The position numbers and the translations under genes are program-made. The notes beneath the pieces are model-generated. The model did no database searches, was not told where the DNA came from, and saw nothing but the letters and a program-made list of their open reading frames with translations. Below are positions 42,431-50,671 of a DNA stretch of 64,000 bases, piece by piece; position 1 is the first letter of the stretch, and every line of letters starts with the position of its first letter. Origin of the DNA: CAWHJN01 sp963829705 (lineage in GTDB: Bacteria; Bacteroidota; Rhodothermia; Rhodothermales; BA12). The DNA is taken from NCBI GenBank assembly GCA_963829705.1, contig CAWHJN010000001.1:930001-994000 (forward strand), written 5' to 3'.

Positions 42431-43455
42431 CCCTGAAACTGGAGGCTGCGTCCTTTGAGCAGCACCCACACCACGACGGGCGCGCCGACAAGGGCGGTGA
42501 CGGCGTTGAGCGGCAGCGTCAGCGTGCTGCCCGGCACGCGCGCGATGAGGTCGCAGGCGACGAGCACCACGGCCCCCATCAGCGCCGTCGCGGGCAGCAG
42601 CGTCCGGTGGTCGCTCGTCTGCACGCACACGCGCGCGAGGTGCGGCACCGCCAGCCCGATGAACGAGATGGGGCCACAGAAGGCCGTCACGCCGCCTGCG
42701 AGCGCGCTCGTCGAGAGGAAGACGAGCAGGCGCGTCCGGCGCACGGGCACCCCCATGCTCTCGGCGTAGCGCGCGCCAAGGAGGAACGCGTTGAGCGGCT
42801 TGACGAGCAGGATGGCCCCCACGAGCCCCGCGCCGATGAGCAGGGCGAACACGGGCATCTGCTCCCAGTGGACCCCCGCGAGGCTGCCGAACGTCCAGAA
42901 CAGGAACGCCTGCACACGCTCGGCTTCGGCATAGAACTGCAGCAGCGCCACGACGGCGCTCGTAAAGGCAGCGAACATCAATCCGATGATGAGCAGCGTC
43001 GCGCTGTCGTCCACCCGCGTGGCGGCGAGGCTGACGAGCGCGAGCACGCCCGCAGCCCCGGCGAGGGCGGCGAGCGCAATCGTCCACGCGCCCATGCCCG
43101 CCAGCGGCAACGCCAGCCCGAACGCGCCCGCGGCGAGCATCACGAAGGCCACGCCCAGGCTCGCGCCCGAACTCAGGCCCAGCACGTACGGCCCGGCGAG
43201 CGGGTTGCGAAAGAGCGTCTGCATCTGCAAGCCGCTCACGCCGAGCGCGGCACCGGCGAGGATGGCGGCGATGGGCCTCGGCAGCCGGAGCGCCAGCACG
43301 ATCACGCGCACGATCTCGTCCGAGACGGCTCCACCCGTCAGCGCCCCCCACACGTCGCGCAGCGCGAGGGCCTGCGAGCCGAGCGCCAGGCTCAGCGCCA
43401 CGAGCACGGCGAGGGCGGCACCGGCGGTGAGGAAGAACAGGCGCGGGCGAGACAT
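42427..43455 (-). CDS. FecCD/BtuC-type ABC importer permease
   Basis: A 342-aa inner-membrane permease with about ten helices, starting MSRPRLFFLTAGAALAVLVA. Family blocks are LRLPRPIAAILAGAALGVSG, MQTLFRNPLAGPYVLGLSSGASLG, FWTFGSLAG, and the coupling-helix region FCGPISFIGLAVPHLARVC. This family forms homodimers importing iron-siderophore, heme or vitamin B12 complexes. ATG 43455 was preferred over codon 43527 because it begins at the first helix and follows a heptad leader. It is the middle gene of a three-gene importer operon. Confidence 0.9.
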   Translation of the reverse strand: MSRPRLFFLTAGAALAVLVALSLALGSQALALRDVWGALTGGAVSDEIVRVIVLALRLPRPIAAILAGAALGVSGLQMQTLFRNPLAGPYVLGLSSGASLGVAFVMLAAGAFGLALPLAGMGAWTIALAALAGAAGVLALVSLAATRVDDSATLLIIGLMFAAFTSAVVALLQFYAEAERVQAFLFWTFGSLAGVHWEQMPVFALLIGAGLVGAILLVKPLNAFLLGARYAESMGVPVRRTRLLVFLSTSALAGGVTAFCGPISFIGLAVPHLARVCVQTSDHRTLLPATALMGAVVLVACDLIARVPGSTLTLPLNAVTALVGAPVVVWVLLKGRSLQFQG

Positions 43456-43500
43456 AAGGGGGACGCGGAAGGGAGAAATCGAAACGCGGAATGCGAGCAA
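43456..43500 (-). repeat. Degenerate heptad leader before the FecCD permease
   Basis: Minus-strand units up to the ATG: CATTCCG CGTTTCG ATTTCTC CCTTCCG CGTCCCC CTT. The block GCATTCCGCGTTTCG is shared with the obg leader (17322-17370). Confidence 0.7.
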
Positions 43501-43628
43501 ACGATGGGCATGTGGTAGGCGCGGCATTCATTCCGCCCGATGCAATTCATTTCGCACCGCAGTCGATGTACGGATATAGGGACGTGCCGCGCGTCCCTAC
43601 AGATCAATGAGCTAAACCAACCTCTCCC

Positions 43629-44766
43629 TCATCGAAGGCGTTCGTAATACACCAGCGCCGTGTCCGCCAGCACGCCGGGGTGGAGGATACGGATGAGATC
43701 GGCGAGGAGTACGTCGGGTTGGACGACACCCGTCTCGAAGAAATCGTAGCCGCCGCCCGCGCTCTGCCGCGCCGTGTAGTTGTAGACGCGCCCTTGCTGG
43801 AAGGCCCCGAACAACGCATACGTCGCGTCCTGCGCCCGCCCATCCGCCAGCGAGCGCCACGTGCCGGGGTTGAGCCACACGTCGGCGTCGCGGGCGCGGG
43901 CGAGCACACTCTCCACGTCGAGCGCGAGCGAACCGGTCTCGGGCGTGTCGCGCCACAGGTACTTCCCGCCCGCGTCGGCGATGAGCGTGGCCATGTACGA
44001 GCCGCCGCCAGGCGCGTACCACGTCCCCTGAAACGACGACCCGACGAACACCGTGGGGCGCGTCGCGGCCTGCCGCGCCTCACGCGCCAGCGTCGCATAG
44101 CGGGATGCGATGGTGTCCATCAGCGAATCCGCACGGGCGTCGCGGTCGAAAAACGCGGCGGCGAAGCGCAGCCACTCGGCTCGCCCGAGCGGCGACGCCT
44201 CCACCCAGTCGCCGTCGAGCACGACGGGGATGCCCGCGGCGTCGAGCGACCTCCGCGCAGCGCCGCCCCCGCCGAGGCTCGACATCAGCACCACGTCCGG
44301 TTTCAGCGCCGCCAGCGTCTCCACGTCCAGCGTCTCGCCCTCGCCCACCGCCACCGCCGCACCCGTCGCCAGCCGCGCTTGCACCGCCGGCGTGTTGACG
44401 AACTTCGCGTCCGCGACGGCCACGATGCGGTCGGCCACGCCCAGCGCGTTCAGCATGGCGAGGTGCGTCGTGGACAGTGCGGCGACACGCTCGACGGGCG
44501 TGCGGACGACGGCATCCGCCGGGTAGTCGGGCACGGGCGCGCCCTTTGGGACGAGCAGGTAGCGAAGCGTGTCGGCCGAGCCGGGATACGGCTCGCATGA
44601 CGAGCGCCACGCGGTAGCCGTCGCCGTCGAGCAGCTGGAAGCCGTGCGCGTGCGCGACGGGCCGCGGCGCGAGGGCATCGTCCGGCGGCGCGGGGGCGCG
44701 GCAGGCGGCGAGCAGCACGAGCGCGGCGAGCCCCAGCCGGGCAGCGGACGTTTCGTTGGGACGCAT
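43629..44766 (-). CDS. Periplasmic binding protein of iron/cobalamin importer, frameshifted
   Basis: A lipoprotein-type class III solute-binding protein (BtuF/FepB family). It starts at ATG 44766 as MRPNETSAARLGLAALVLLA with a lipobox (LLAAC) and reads to GYRVALVM. The frame then breaks near 44593-44598, and the family sequence continues one frame over as EPYPGSADTLRYLLVPKG. Typical motifs follow: VERVAALSTTHLAMLNALG, LKPDVVLMSSLGG, PVVLDGDWVEASPLGRAEWLR and the final ADLIRILHPG. One extra base accounts for the break. Joined, it is about 378 aa. It would deliver an iron chelate or corrinoid to the downstream permease/ATPase; the ligand is unknown. Confidence 0.82.
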
Positions 44767-44886
44767 GGAGTTTGTTCGGATGCTCACCGTTGTGGCCGAC
44801 CCGCGGCTCCGGTGGGCCGTACTTTTTGAGGATACTCGTCCGCTTCTCCGTTCGGCTTCTTTTCTCTCCGTTTCCCTCGCTCTTTC

Positions 44887-46129
44887 ATGCGCCCTCTGCT
44901 GTTCGTCCTGTGTAGTGTTTGCCTGCTTGCCCCCGCCCACGCCCAGAAGCCCACCGCCACGCCCCGCGTATTTCTCGACTGCCAGAACGTCCCATGGTCG
45001 GCGTGCGACTTCGACTACTTCCGCACCGAGATCACGTTCGTCGAGTACGTGCGCGACCGCGAGGACAGCGACGTACACGTGATCGTGACCGGCCAGCAGA
45101 ATGGCAGCGGCGGCCGTACGTACACGCTGCGCTTTATCGGGCTGCAACGCTTCACGGGCCTCGACGACGAGTTGACGGCGGTGACGTCGCAGACCGACAC
45201 GGACGATGAGACGCGCCAAGCCATCGCGCAGTCGCTGCGCGCGGGCCTCGTGCGCTACCTCGCCCGCACCGCCGCGCTGCAACGGCTGACGCTCACGTAC
45301 GTCGTCCCGAAGGGCATCCCCGTCGTCACTTCCGAACGCGACCCGTGGAACCACTGGACGTTCCGCACCCAGCTCTCCGGCTCGCTCGACGGCGAGGAAC
45401 GCTACCACTCCCTCGACCTCGACGGCTCGGTGCAGGCGCGGCGCACGACGGATCTCTGGAAAGGCCGAAAGCCGCGTCTACTACAACTTCGACCGCGACG
45501 AATTCTCCTACGACGACACGACTACCATCGACTTGCAGCGCAGCTATGGCACCAACACGCTTCTCGTCCGCAGCATGTCGAGCCACTGGTCGGTGGGCGG
45601 GTGGGCGTCGCTGTTCTCGTCCGATTACTCCAACACGGCCTTGCAGGGACGCCTCGCGCCTGCCATCGAGTACAGTGTGTTTCCGTACAGCGAGGACACG
45701 CGCCGCGCGATCCGGCTGCTCTACACGCTCGGCGTCTCAGCCATCGACTACCAGAAGGAAACCATCTATTTCAAGACGAGCGAGACGCTGTTCGACCACG
45801 AGTTGGAGATCGACGTGGAGTATCAGCAGCCGTGGGGATCGCTCAACATCGGCCTCGAAGGCTCGCAGTACCTGCACGACGTCAGCCGGTACCGGCTGGA
45901 GTTGGGCGGCGGCATCGAGGTGCGTATCGCGCGCGGCTTGTCGCTGGACGTGTACGGAAACGTCGAGCGCATCCAGGACCAGCTCAACCTGCAGCGCGGC
46001 GACGCGACGAGCGAGGACGTGTTTCTGCGGCGGCGCGAGTTGGAAACGGGCTTCCGCTACCGCGGCTCCGTCGGCATCTCGTACACCTTCGGCTCGATCT
46101 ACAACACCGTCGTCAACCCGCGCTTCTGA
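44887..46129 (+). CDS. Outer-membrane beta-barrel protein, frameshifted
   Basis: An exported protein of about 413 aa after joining frames. The signal peptide MRPLLFVLCSVCLLAPAHAQ is followed by a soluble N-terminal region (RVFLDCQNVPWSACDFDYFR, then FVEYVRDREDSDVHVIVTGQ). The first frame is broken after RRTTDLWKG at the GG of 45463-45464, and the rest continues one frame over as ESRVYYNFDRDEFSYDD. The C-terminal half alternates in strand-like fashion (HWSVGGWASLFSSDYSNTAL, IEVRIARGLSLDVYGNVERI) and ends in Phe (VVNPRF), as outer-membrane barrels do. I cannot name its family with confidence. It is convergent with the GWxTD gene, 12 bases between ends. Confidence 0.72.
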
Positions 46130-46141
46130 GAAGGCGACGGT

Positions 46142-47548
46142 TCAGCGGCGCAGTTCGGACTGCCAGTTGGGGCTCTGGCGCTCGCCCGTCACGGTGGCGT
46201 GCAGCAACTCGAAATCGCCGAAGCCGCGCGGGTCGTAGAAGATGAACTCCGCCTGCCCCTGGCCGGGGATGTTGTTGTACTGCCAGACCTCGTACGGCTT
46301 CGTCTCGCGGTCGAACAGGTGCGGGTCGATGGCGCTCGGCAGGCCGTACTTGAGCAGCACGCGCCCTCGATCCGTCTTCCACCCCTCGCGCCCCGCCGAC
46401 GAGTAGCGGTCGTCGGCGTACTGGAGGCGCTGGTAGAACTCGTCCTTGTACTCGTTGATTTCCGTGCCGGGGTTGGGGTCGCGCACGGCCCAGAACTCCA
46501 TCAGAAAGCGGCGGCGCGTGTCGAGGTCGTCGAGGTTCCGCATCCGGCGGCGGTCGCCGTCGCTGGCGATGGCCTCGATGTGCTGGAACATGCGATCCAC
46601 CTCCTCCTCGGGCATGACGGCGTAGGGGCTCGTCTCGAAGGTCATCTCCAACACGGCGTTCGCCTCCGGCCCGGCCACGCCGGGGTTGTAGACGAAAAAG
46701 CGCTGCTGACGCTCGGCGATGGCCTCGTTGGAGGCGTTGAGCACCACCATTCGCAGCAGGTACGGCCCCGACGGCAGCGCCGCCATGCTGAAGCTGCCCA
46801 CCACCACGTCCACAGGCCGCACCGGACGCTCGACGCGCCGCTCCAACTCGGCGACGGCCTGCGGGCGGTTGGCCTCGGAAACGTAGGTCAGAAGGGTGTA
46901 CGTGTCGGTGCCGAGGGCGCGGCCGGGCTCGTAGATCTCGGCGTAGTAGAACAGCCGGGGCAGGCCCTCGCCGTAGAGCTGGGCGGCATTGGGCCGGATG
47001 AGCAGGCCGTTTTTGTAGAACGGGTCCTGCACGTCGCCGCCCTGCGAGATCGATGAGGCCAGCGTCAGGTCGGAGACGCGCGTGGTGGTTTCGTCGCTGT
47101 AATCGGGCACGAGCACGTCGCGGCGCACCTCGACCTCGGCGCGCGTGCCCTGCGCGGGCAGCATCAGGCGCAACTCGTACTCCCCCGGCGGCGCGAGCGC
47201 CCGTACCTGGTGGATGAACTGCTGCCCCGGCTGCAACATCGCCGTGTCCGGCACGCTGAAATGCAGGGTGATGGAATCGGCCCAGACGGCCTCCGACGGC
47301 GTTCCTGCCACTCCGGCGGCGGTGCTGCGGTACAACCCCAGGTCGATGGGCAACCGGGCCACGTACCCGTCTGCGGTGGACTCGTAATCGAGGCCGTCGG
47401 CTTCGAAGGCGAGGTACACCTCCACGAGCGCCTGACCGGCATCGTACGCGAACGTGCTGTGGCTGAGGTTGACCTGCAACGGCATCTGCTGAGCACGCGC
47501 CGGGAAGACGATTGTCGTCAGCAGGAGCAGAAAAAGGGGAATACGCAT
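46142..47548 (-). CDS. GWxTD domain-containing exported protein
   Basis: A 468-aa protein with a signal peptide (MRIPLFLLLLTTIVFPARA, cleavage before QQ). The C-terminal third has the GWxTD hallmark in SAGREGWKTDRGRVLLKYGLP, followed by YEVWQYNNIPGQGQAEFIF, matching the Bacteroidota/Rhodothermota GWxTD family. The N-terminal part is beta-rich (VEVYLAFEADGLDYES and FIHQVRALAPPGEYELRLML), perhaps a carbohydrate- or peptide-binding domain. The function of the family is not established. ATG 47548 is the start; 39 bases upstream of it begins a 21-copy heptanucleotide array. It is convergent with the outer-membrane barrel gene. Confidence 0.82.
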   Translation of the reverse strand: MRIPLFLLLLTTIVFPARAQQMPLQVNLSHSTFAYDAGQALVEVYLAFEADGLDYESTADGYVARLPIDLGLYRSTAAGVAGTPSEAVWADSITLHFSVPDTAMLQPGQQFIHQVRALAPPGEYELRLMLPAQGTRAEVEVRRDVLVPDYSDETTTRVSDLTLASSISQGGDVQDPFYKNGLLIRPNAAQLYGEGLPRLFYYAEIYEPGRALGTDTYTLLTYVSEANRPQAVAELERRVERPVRPVDVVVGSFSMAALPSGPYLLRMVVLNASNEAIAERQQRFFVYNPGVAGPEANAVLEMTFETSPYAVMPEEEVDRMFQHIEAIASDGDRRRMRNLDDLDTRRRFLMEFWAVRDPNPGTEINEYKDEFYQRLQYADDRYSSAGREGWKTDRGRVLLKYGLPSAIDPHLFDRETKPYEVWQYNNIPGQGQAEFIFYDPRGFGDFELLHATVTGERQSPNWQSELRR

Positions 47549-47586
47549 GGGCGTGGGCTGTTGGAAAACAGGTACGGCGGTTGAGG

Positions 47587-47733
47587 TTCGAGGTTCGAGG
47601 TTCGAGGTTCGAGGTTCGAGGTTCGAGGTTCGAGGTTCGAGGTTCGAGGTTCGAGGTTCGAGGTTCGAGGTTCGAGGTTCGAGGTTCGAGGTTCGAGGTT
47701 CGAGGTTCGAGGTTCGAGGTTCGAGGTTCGAGG
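47587..47733. repeat. Perfect heptanucleotide tandem array, (TTCGAGG)21
   Basis: 147 bases made of 21 uninterrupted copies of TTCGAGG (CCTCGAA on the GWxTD coding strand). It lies in the 5' leader of the GWxTD gene, ending 39 bases before the ATG. Seven-base units keep changing frame, and copy-number change would alter leader length by 7 bases per unit without touching the protein. Confidence 0.95.
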
Positions 47734-47787
47734 AAGATGCCCTTGTTTTCGAGCGAACGAAAGCCAGAAGCACGCCCCTGCCCTCCC

Positions 47788-47909
47788 GGACCGTCCTGTT
47801 GAGCGAGCGCAGCGCGTCGAAACACCTCGTCCCGCTCGGTGGCACAGGTGGGCGCGGGTGGCGACAGACCCTTCGGCACGCTCCGCTTGAACAGGGCGAC
47901 GGTTCCGGG
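47788..47909. repeat. Imperfect inverted-repeat element
   Basis: CCGGACCGTCCTGTTGAGCG (from 47787) and the complement of CGCTCCGCTTGAACAGG followed by GCGACGGTTCCGG (to 47909) pair over most positions with small bulges. This arrangement, a CCTGTT-GAGCG arm and a CCCTTCG...GAACAGG arm, looks like a dispersed REP-type intergenic palindrome. Only one copy is in the window. Confidence 0.55.
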
Positions 47910-47960
47910 ATGGAGGCAGCGAGGAAACCGGTACCCTCCCCGCGCCACCCTCCAAAACCC

Positions 47961-49151
47961 TCACACCTTGATCACCACGCCGCGTTTGTACATCACGTGG
48001 AGCACCAGGAACCACGCCGTGATCCACGTGAGCGCATAGAGCAGCGACGAGAACTCCGGCGGACCGATGGGCGCGAAGACGGTGTGGTAGATCCACGATT
48101 GCAGCGACGTCGGGCTGCCGTCGGCTCCGGTGACCTTGATGGCCCCCAGCGTTTTGGCGACGATGCCGCTCATCACGAAGACGGTGATCGCGTTGACGCC
48201 GTACTCGACAAACGGCTGGCCCCACTTCCGGTAGCCTTTGAGGTCCATCGTCCAGTAAAACACGGCCAGAAAACACATCGCCATGCCACCCGTGAAGACG
48301 GTGTACGAACTCGTCCACAGCCCCTTATTGATGGGGAAGACGCCGTTCCAGACGTAGCCGAGCACGAGCAACGCGAAGCCCGCGAGGAGCAGGTGCAACG
48401 CCTTCGTCTCGTCCGCGCGCTCCGAGCCGAACACGCCGCCCGCCCACACGCCGAGGAGCGTCGAGGCGATGGCGGGCAGCGTCGACAGGAAGCCCTCCGG
48501 GTCCCACTCGCGGTCGGCCCCCACCCACAGGTGGTTGGCTCCGAGCACGGCACGGTCCACGAAGGCGGCGAGCGTGTCGCGCGGCACGTCGAGGTGCCCC
48601 GCGCCGACGCCCGGCACGGGGATGAGCGCCATCGCCAGCCAGTAGCCGATGAGCAGCGCCCACAGCCACACCCACCGGGCGCGCGGGCGGGCGTAGAGGT
48701 AGAGCAGCGACGCGGCGAAGTAGCAGACCGCGATGCGCTGGAGCACGCCCGGAATCCGCAGCATCTCGACGCTCCGCACGCGCAGTGGGTCGGTGGAGAA
48801 GAACGGGTAGTACGCCATCATCAGGCCCAGCCCGAACAGCCACAGCGCCCGCACGGCGGCTTTCCGCACCATTTCGGGTTTGCCCGCGCCTTTTTCGAGC
48901 GCCCGCCCGTACGCCAGCGCAATGGCCACGCCGACGATGAACAGGAAGAACGGGAAGACGAGGTCGGTGGGCGTCCACCCGTGCCAGGCAGCGTGTTTGA
49001 GCGGCGGGTAGATCGCGCCCCACGTGCCGGGGTTGTTGACGAGGATCATACCGACGATGGTGGCTCCGCGAAACGCATCGAGCGAAAACAGGCGGCGGCT
49101 TCGGGGTTCGACGCCCGTGGGCGGCGGAGCAGGTGCGGCGAGGGTATTCAT
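47961..49151 (-). CDS. NagX/HGSNAT-like acyltransferase membrane protein (DUF5009)
   Basis: A 396-aa membrane protein with about 10-11 helices, related to heparan-alpha-glucosaminide N-acetyltransferase and bacterial NagX. Family blocks are RLFSLDAFRGATIVGMILVNN (the conserved LDxxRG start), WHGWTPTDLVFPFFLFIVGVA, IPGVLQRIAVCYF, LWTSSYTVFTGGMA and FVEYGVNAITVFVMSG. It probably acetylates amino sugars across the inner membrane or handles chitin/GlcNAc-derived sugars. The start ATG 49151 (MNTLAAPAPP) gives the expected short cytosolic N-terminus; 66 bases upstream is an alternative that intrudes on the small antitoxin gene. Confidence 0.87.
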   Translation of the reverse strand: MNTLAAPAPPPTGVEPRSRRLFSLDAFRGATIVGMILVNNPGTWGAIYPPLKHAAWHGWTPTDLVFPFFLFIVGVAIALAYGRALEKGAGKPEMVRKAAVRALWLFGLGLMMAYYPFFSTDPLRVRSVEMLRIPGVLQRIAVCYFAASLLYLYARPRARWVWLWALLIGYWLAMALIPVPGVGAGHLDVPRDTLAAFVDRAVLGANHLWVGADREWDPEGFLSTLPAIASTLLGVWAGGVFGSERADETKALHLLLAGFALLVLGYVWNGVFPINKGLWTSSYTVFTGGMAMCFLAVFYWTMDLKGYRKWGQPFVEYGVNAITVFVMSGIVAKTLGAIKVTGADGSPTSLQSWIYHTVFAPIGPPEFSSLLYALTWITAWFLVLHVMYKRGVVIKV

Positions 49152-49205
49152 GCGTGCGAGAGCGTGCGAACCTGCAAGGTAGGCGTGTGCGACGCGGGCT
49201 TCAAC

Positions 49206-49352
49206 ATGCAGCAGCACTTCAGAAAAACCGCAGAAGCCCCGAATCCTAACTTCGATACGCCTGACGACTTCCTCGACGGGTTCCCCGGCGTGAGCCGGGA
49301 GCAGGCGTTCGCCTTCTTGCAGAGGACCAAGGAGGCTCTGCTCGCCGCCTGA
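49206..49352 (+). CDS. Truncated DUF433-type antitoxin remnant
   Basis: A 48-aa frame starting MQQHFRKTAEAPNPNFDTP. Its last 30 residues (DDFLDGFPGVSREQAFAFLQ, then RTKEALLAA) match the C-terminal half of DUF433 antitoxins (the L-x-x-F-L-x-x-F-P-x-V-x-x-E-Q-A-x-A-x-L pattern). The N-terminal DNA-binding half is missing. Its stop overlaps the ATG of the following toxin relic (TGATG), as in intact DUF433/DUF5615 pairs. The region is less GC-rich than its neighbours. It might still be expressed, but probably is a decayed toxin-antitoxin module. Confidence 0.65.
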   Translation: MQQHFRKTAEAPNPNFDTPDDFLDGFPGVSREQAFAFLQRTKEALLAA

Positions 49353-49621
49353 TGCGCGTCTTGCTCGAGGAAAACGTGGACCGGAAACTGAAGCGGAAAG
49401 AAGAAGGGAGAACTACTCACGCTGGCAGAACCTGAGTTCGACGTTCGGTCACGCTCGACGCGAATATTCGCCACCAGCAGAATCAGCTGAGGTACGATCT
49501 GGCCGTCGTCCTCGTCACGGCAGTCAGCAACAAGCGGAGCGTGATCGAACAGGCGATGCCAGAGGTGAACCTGCTTCTTCCGTCTGTCGAGTCCAGTTGC
49601 CTGTACGTCGTTGCGGCCTGA
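49352..49621 (+). pseudogene. DUF5615 (PIN-like) toxin pseudogene
   Basis: Starts in frame as MRVLLEENVDRKLKR, the family N-terminus with its acidic metal ligands, then loses frame with an apparent internal deletion. One frame over GELLTLAEPEFDV continues. After another shift TLDANIRHQQN (the conserved T-x-D-x-N-x-x-x-Q-Q-N block), LRYDLAVVLVTAVSNKRSVI and the C-terminus to VVAA are readable, ending at 49621. The active-site order is that of DUF5615 PIN-like RNases paired with DUF433 antitoxins, but at least two frameshifts and a deletion make it non-functional as read. Confidence 0.7.
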
Positions 49622-49634
49622 GGGCCCTCTGTTG

Positions 49635-50483
49635 TCACCTCATCCCTCCCGCTATTAGCGCCGTCACGAGGGGCCACGCCACGAGCAGATCGACGAGTGC
49701 GCCGTAGCACACGGGGTTACGTGGTGGCCGGCAGAGCACGAGGGCGAAGACGAGCAGCCCAGCGGCGTCCACGAGCGCGAGCCATCCGGCGTGTGGAAGG
49801 AGCGTGGCGAGCAGGAGCGCTGCGCCCCCCAACAACACCCATGCAGCGCGCTGCACGCGGGGCCACGTCCACCCCTGGACCAGCGTCGCTACGCCCGACG
49901 CGGCATCGCCGCCCCGGTCGAGCCAGTCGTGGACGAGCACGTTGGCGGCCACCGTGAGCATCCGCGCGCCGACCAGCGCCAGCGCCGCCACGTCTACCAG
50001 ATGGCGGCTCTCCACGAGCGGCAGCACCACCGTCGCCACGCCCCACGCGCCCGCGATGAGGACGATTTTGAGAAGCGCGACGGTTTTGAGCCTCCTGCCG
50101 CCTACGAGCGGGAACGTGTAGAGCGCCGCGCCTACCCCCGCCGCCGCGCCGCCCACGACCGTGGCCAGCCGCAGCGAAAGCGCCGCGCCGACGCCCATCG
50201 TCACCCACACCCCGCCGAGCGCCGCCAGCGCCGCGCGGTGCCGATGTACCCAGCGCGTGCGGGCGGGATGGTTGGCAGCGTCCTCGGGCGCGGGCAGCAT
50301 CCGGTCGGCGAGGTAGACGAACGCCGCGCCCGCGAGCACGGCGGCGTAGAAGCCCGGCGCGACCGGCACACCCAGCAGCGCGCCCGTCCCCGCCGTCAGT
50401 CCCACCGCCACCAACCACACCGGCACGCCCACAAACGCGGCGGTGCGGCACGCCGCGCGGGCGGTGAAAAGAGGGATCGGCAT
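49635..50483 (-). CDS. UbiA-like prenyltransferase family membrane protein
   Basis: A 282-aa integral membrane protein with about eight to nine helices, starting MPIPLFTARAACRTAAFVGV. The layout and VLVHDWLDRGGDAASGVATL (an acidic D-x-x-D-type motif after helix 4, as in the second Asp-rich site of UbiA enzymes) and VYLADRMLPAPEDAANHP (a D-x-x-x-x-x-x-x-D-x-x-N first site) suggest the UbiA superfamily. The first motif is not the classical NDxxDxxxD, so activity is uncertain; the family includes quinone, heme and chlorophyll prenylation enzymes. It is on the minus strand, 14 bases from the toxin relic's 3' end and divergent from pckA. Confidence 0.72.
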   Translation of the reverse strand: MPIPLFTARAACRTAAFVGVPVWLVAVGLTAGTGALLGVPVAPGFYAAVLAGAAFVYLADRMLPAPEDAANHPARTRWVHRHRAALAALGGVWVTMGVGAALSLRLATVVGGAAAGVGAALYTFPLVGGRRLKTVALLKIVLIAGAWGVATVVLPLVESRHLVDVAALALVGARMLTVAANVLVHDWLDRGGDAASGVATLVQGWTWPRVQRAAWVLLGGAALLLATLLPHAGWLALVDAAGLLVFALVLCRPPRNPVCYGALVDLLVAWPLVTALIAGGMR

Positions 50484-50671
50484 GGGCGACGGGGGAGCTG
50501 TTCGCAAAACGCCTGCGGGGGCCGCAGGGATGCACCCGGCACACGTTCCCTCCTTCTACTTACTGTTACTTCTCGGATTCCCCGTTGTCCGCATCTGAGG
50601 GAAAGGGTACCTTGTTCAGGCTCAAAAGCGCTTTTTTTGGGTCTCCAGTACGCATTCAACTCCGCTTCCAC

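Larger units (their letters stand above)
47549..47960. other. Repeat-filled intergenic region
   Basis: About 412 bases between the GWxTD gene start and the acyltransferase 3' end. It holds the (TTCGAGG)21 array and an inverted-repeat element; no gene is supported. Apparent proteins across it simply translate the array as a repeated heptapeptide. Confidence 0.75.

Noticed and set aside
47587..47733. CRISPR array
   Set aside because: Units are 7 bases with no spacers, so this is a simple tandem repeat; no cas gene is in the window.
47518..47802. Repeat protein with EPRTSNL heptapeptides
   Set aside because: It is only the translation of the (TTCGAGG) array on either strand, lying outside any domain-bearing gene.
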